64,000 bases of DNA, from positions 196,578 through 260,577 of the forward strand of contig JAGLME010000004.1 of the NCBI GenBank assembly GCA_023140195.1. The letters run 5' to 3'. The notes beneath the pieces were generated by a model. It was given only the letters and a program-made list of their open reading frames with translations, was not told the DNA's origin and made no database searches. This DNA is from Thermoplasmata archaeon (lineage in GTDB: Archaea > Thermoplasmatota > Thermoplasmata > RBG-16-68-12 > SOIM01). Below, one piece after another: positions 62,067 through 64,000 of the stretch (positions are counted from its first letter, which is position 1; each line of letters opens with the position of its first letter). The position numbers and the translations under genes were made by a program.

Positions 62067-63067
62067 CAAATGCCAACCTGAATCTCTCCATCTCTCACAA
62101 GGTTGACTTCCCCGCCCCCCTCAGAATGAGCTGTAATGGTCGGGCTATGTATGACAAGATCTATGTGGGTCTCCGACTGGTTCCGGCCTCGTCGGTTCTT
62201 TCCACAAAGGAACTGGGTGTTGTCTCCGAAGGCGAAGTGGCAAGTCTCTCCAGCTTTCTCGTCGTCCACGAGAACACCAGACAAATGACCGTTGTCCACC
62301 AGACCTATACCAAACTCTGCCAGAATCTTAGATCCTTTGTCAGTTTCAAGTTTCTGCAATAGGAACTTCTTCGCTGAAATGTCGTGAGATTGAACCTTCG
62401 TGTATTGCCCGTCCTTCACATGAACCGTCAAGGTCTGATCCAGTATTCCGAAATCCGTCATGGATCCATCTACTACGATTCTGCCATTAGCACCATTCTC
62501 GACCACAGCACAGTATACCTCACCTATTGGCAGGTTACCTATCTCCCCGGATTTGATAGGGGCGTCCGAAGTAAACTCCCTTCCAAGAGTTGACAGACTA
62601 ATATCTGTTCCACCAGGGGAAACAACTGAGATTGAACGAACATTCGTAAGTCTCGATAGTAGCCGCTCTGCCCTCCCTACCGTCTTCTTGATATTAGCAC
62701 ACATTCGACCATCAACCAGAGACTGGATGGAAGTATTCGGGGAGTGGCCAACGGTGAGGCCCGACTTCTTTTCCTGAACAGCAATATACCTCCGAGTTTC
62801 CACCGGTAGGTGGTGAGAGAGAAAGTTCAAGACTGTCGTGTGACCTATTCTCTCAAGTTCTCCAATGTCGAAATCGTCAATACTCTCTACGCAGATACCG
62901 ACAGACTCCATTCCGAGCCGAGTTCCGGTATTCTCGAAAATCCCAAAGATAGCTTTGTTCGCTGAATCGTAGACAACACAGAATCCCTTTTTCGGTGGAT
63001 CTTCGAATGCGTATCTGATTATATTCTCAGCCGTATTCATTGCCCTGTTCTCATCAAAATGTGACAT
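62066..63067 (-). CDS. M29-type metallopeptidase-like protein
   Basis: 333 aa. The C-terminal part carries the metal-ligand motifs of the M29 (AmpS/aminopeptidase T) fold: NLPIGEVYCAVVENGANG, ILAEFGIGLVDNG, CHFAFGDNTQFLCGKN and ETHIDLVIHSPTI, with all the expected E, E, H, H and D. The protein is a little shorter than the usual 360-410 aa. Relatives include aminopeptidases and ring-cleaving dioxygenases such as NicX. It starts after GGAGG and is the first gene of the operon with the kinase and receiver; a sensor or degrader of the signal could be its task, but this is inference. Confidence 0.75.
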   Translation of the reverse strand: MSHFDENRAMNTAENIIRYAFEDPPKKGFCVVYDSANKAIFGIFENTGTRLGMESVGICVESIDDFDIGELERIGHTTVLNFLSHHLPVETRRYIAVQEKKSGLTVGHSPNTSIQSLVDGRMCANIKKTVGRAERLLSRLTNVRSISVVSPGGTDISLSTLGREFTSDAPIKSGEIGNLPIGEVYCAVVENGANGRIVVDGSMTDFGILDQTLTVHVKDGQYTKVQSHDISAKKFLLQKLETDKGSKILAEFGIGLVDNGHLSGVLVDDEKAGETCHFAFGDNTQFLCGKNRRGRNQSETHIDLVIHSPTITAHSEGGGEVNLVRDGEIQVGI

Positions 63068-63209
63068 TTCGCCTCCTCTCCCCTTAATGCTCTTGAATAG
63101 GATGGATGTTTGGTTTAATCCTTTCGGAAGTTATTTCACTATGGGGTTGCAGGCATTTGTCGGATTGTCTTTGAAGCCGAGGAAATTGCTCCATATTCCT
63201 ACATCGTTA

Positions 63210-63674
63210 TTACTTCTTGGGTTCTTTATGTTCTATTCTCCTTCGTTTCAGATATTCGAGCAATCCCTCTTCTTCCCAGTCCAAGCGTGAGAAGAGTGGC
63301 CCGAAGAATGCCGAGGCAGTTGCGCCTGCCAACAAAACGAAGGCAATTATCGAGAAGATGAAAACCCAAAGGACCCATTCGTATGTGGGCGAGAATAGCA
63401 AAACAGTCATGGCGAAGATAATCACAAACGTGGCGAGTGCTATTGAGATTAGTAGCAATCTGTAGAATCTCTTATGCCACTTATTCGCATCTTCAATATT
63501 CTGCAGTATTCTCTCGCCCTCTTCTGTATCGATCTTCTCTTCAAAATCCTGCAATTGGGCATCTACGACTCTTTGATACTCCCTCCGAATATAGCCATAA
63601 ACAGCCAGAGTCAAAGCATAGGCCACGGCAGTTGCCTGTATAATCGCTGATAGGAGATAGAGGTAGTCACTCAA
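63210..63674 (-). CDS. Small membrane protein with three or four helices
   Basis: About 154 aa. Helices at LYLLSAIIQATAVAYALTLAVY, FYRLLLISIALATFVIIFAM and WVLWVFIFSIIAFVLLAGAT, with a charged cytoplasmic loop between the first two (RVVDAQLQDFEEKIDTEEGE) and a basic end (KRRRIEHKEPKK). The second TTG is taken as start since GGAGGAGG is seven bases upstream. It lies 140 bases before the peptidase gene's start in the opposite sense of the operon order, so it is probably separate. Unknown function. Confidence 0.55.
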   Translation of the reverse strand: MSDYLYLLSAIIQATAVAYALTLAVYGYIRREYQRVVDAQLQDFEEKIDTEEGERILQNIEDANKWHKRFYRLLLISIALATFVIIFAMTVLLFSPTYEWVLWVFIFSIIAFVLLAGATASAFFGPLFSRLDWEEEGLLEYLKRRRIEHKEPKK

Positions 63675-63860
63675 CGTCAACCCTCCTCCTTGGTCAGAAT
63701 CTCATGCTGGCATAAGTAGATTGCTCTAAACCTTCGAGAACCAACCATTTTAAGGCTCTATGTCGATTCCTTTCTGACCGTTCACCTAATACAACCTTGC
63801 TTTGCCATCAAACTCAGCGAGAATGGTGGGCAGTCTTTGGAGGTTGAATGAGGGGTAGAG

Positions 63861-64000
63861 ATGACATCGGAGATGGAGTATGAAACAAAGGCGTCCACGA
63901 CAGAAGCGTTCTTTGTCGCCAAATATGCGGAAGTCGAAAGGATTGGTCGGAGATTAGGAAGATGCTTTGGACGTTTCATGATGGGCGAACTGCTAGATGA
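63861..64000 (+). CDS. N-terminus of an unidentified protein, cut by the window edge
   Basis: GAGGGG five bases before an ATG opens MTSEMEYETKASTTEAFFVA and continues with KYAEVERIGRRLGRCFGRFM and MGELLD to the window end. Basic amphipathic helix; not enough sequence to name it. It starts a new plus-strand transcription unit. Confidence 0.45.
   Translation, partial: MTSEMEYETKASTTEAFFVAKYAEVERIGRRLGRCFGRFMMGELLD

Overview
The window looks like a chromosomal segment of an archaeon, most likely a Thermoplasmatota lineage (inference). Several genes have a TATA-like box about 25 bp upstream of a start codon with no room for a leader, while others have strong GGAGG-type ribosome binding sites. 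There are very large secreted PKD/beta-helix surface proteins with one C-terminal membrane helix and a charged tail, and none has an LPXTG signal. Tandem DUF2284 proteins and relics of the HdrD/GlcF-type cysteine-rich (CCG) domain also fit. No rRNA, tRNA, CRISPR array or transposase was recognised.

Layout. (1) 0-9 kb: a 5'-truncated DpnI-like restriction gene, a RusA-like nuclease, then a minus-strand operon reading epimerase, family 2 glycosyltransferase, 82-aa protein, two radical SAM/SPASM enzymes, zinc-finger methyltransferase, and beside it a PKD surface protein. (2) 9-16.5 kb: broken pieces of DpnI-like genes around a patch of accessory genes: a winged-helix plus nucleotidyltransferase toxin-antitoxin-like pair, a dead P-loop ATPase, a two-frame gene with a possible +1 frameshift, a 26-aa hydrophobic peptide and small membrane proteins. 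The N-terminal and C-terminal DpnI pieces lie about 6.9 kb apart in the order expected of one gene split by an insertion. (3) 16.5-22.5 kb: a HEPN protein, an orphan BglII-like endonuclease with a winged-helix regulator, a GIY-YIG / YaaA-like / nitrilase-like operon, and a lone unknown. (4) 22.6-29.3 kb: a five-gene operon-like run (unknown cysteine protein, zinc ribbon, radical SAM/SPASM, double DUF2284 protein, large protein with an RNase H-like exonuclease signature), preceded on the same strand by an HD-domain protein. This is the best candidate for an undescribed system.

(5) 29.6-47.9 kb: the surface locus. Minus-strand genes for a 2017-aa protein, a 2819-aa protein (PKD domains, an HEYGH metalloprotease motif and a terpene-cyclase-like toroid) and a beta-helix protein are flanked on the plus strand by two same-direction copies of a zinc-dependent phospholipase C gene. 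One copy is complete and one is cut after the N-terminal third. (6) 48-58 kb: a defence island with a GIY-YIG-like protein, a PD-(D/E)XK nuclease, and a four-gene restriction-modification operon (mismatch glycosylase, endonuclease candidate, cytosine-5 methyltransferase, second nuclease). It continues with a VRR-NUC-like protein, a GHKL ATPase and an EVE-nuclease fusion that probably reads modified DNA. Relics of a CCG-domain gene lie between them. (7) 58-64 kb: a signalling operon of M29-like metallopeptidase, double histidine kinase, receiver protein and membrane protein, then a small membrane protein and the start of a plus-strand gene.

Overall this is an accessory region: many nucleases, one clear R-M system, several orphan or broken restriction genes, and surface proteins, with pseudogene fragments marking repeated turnover.
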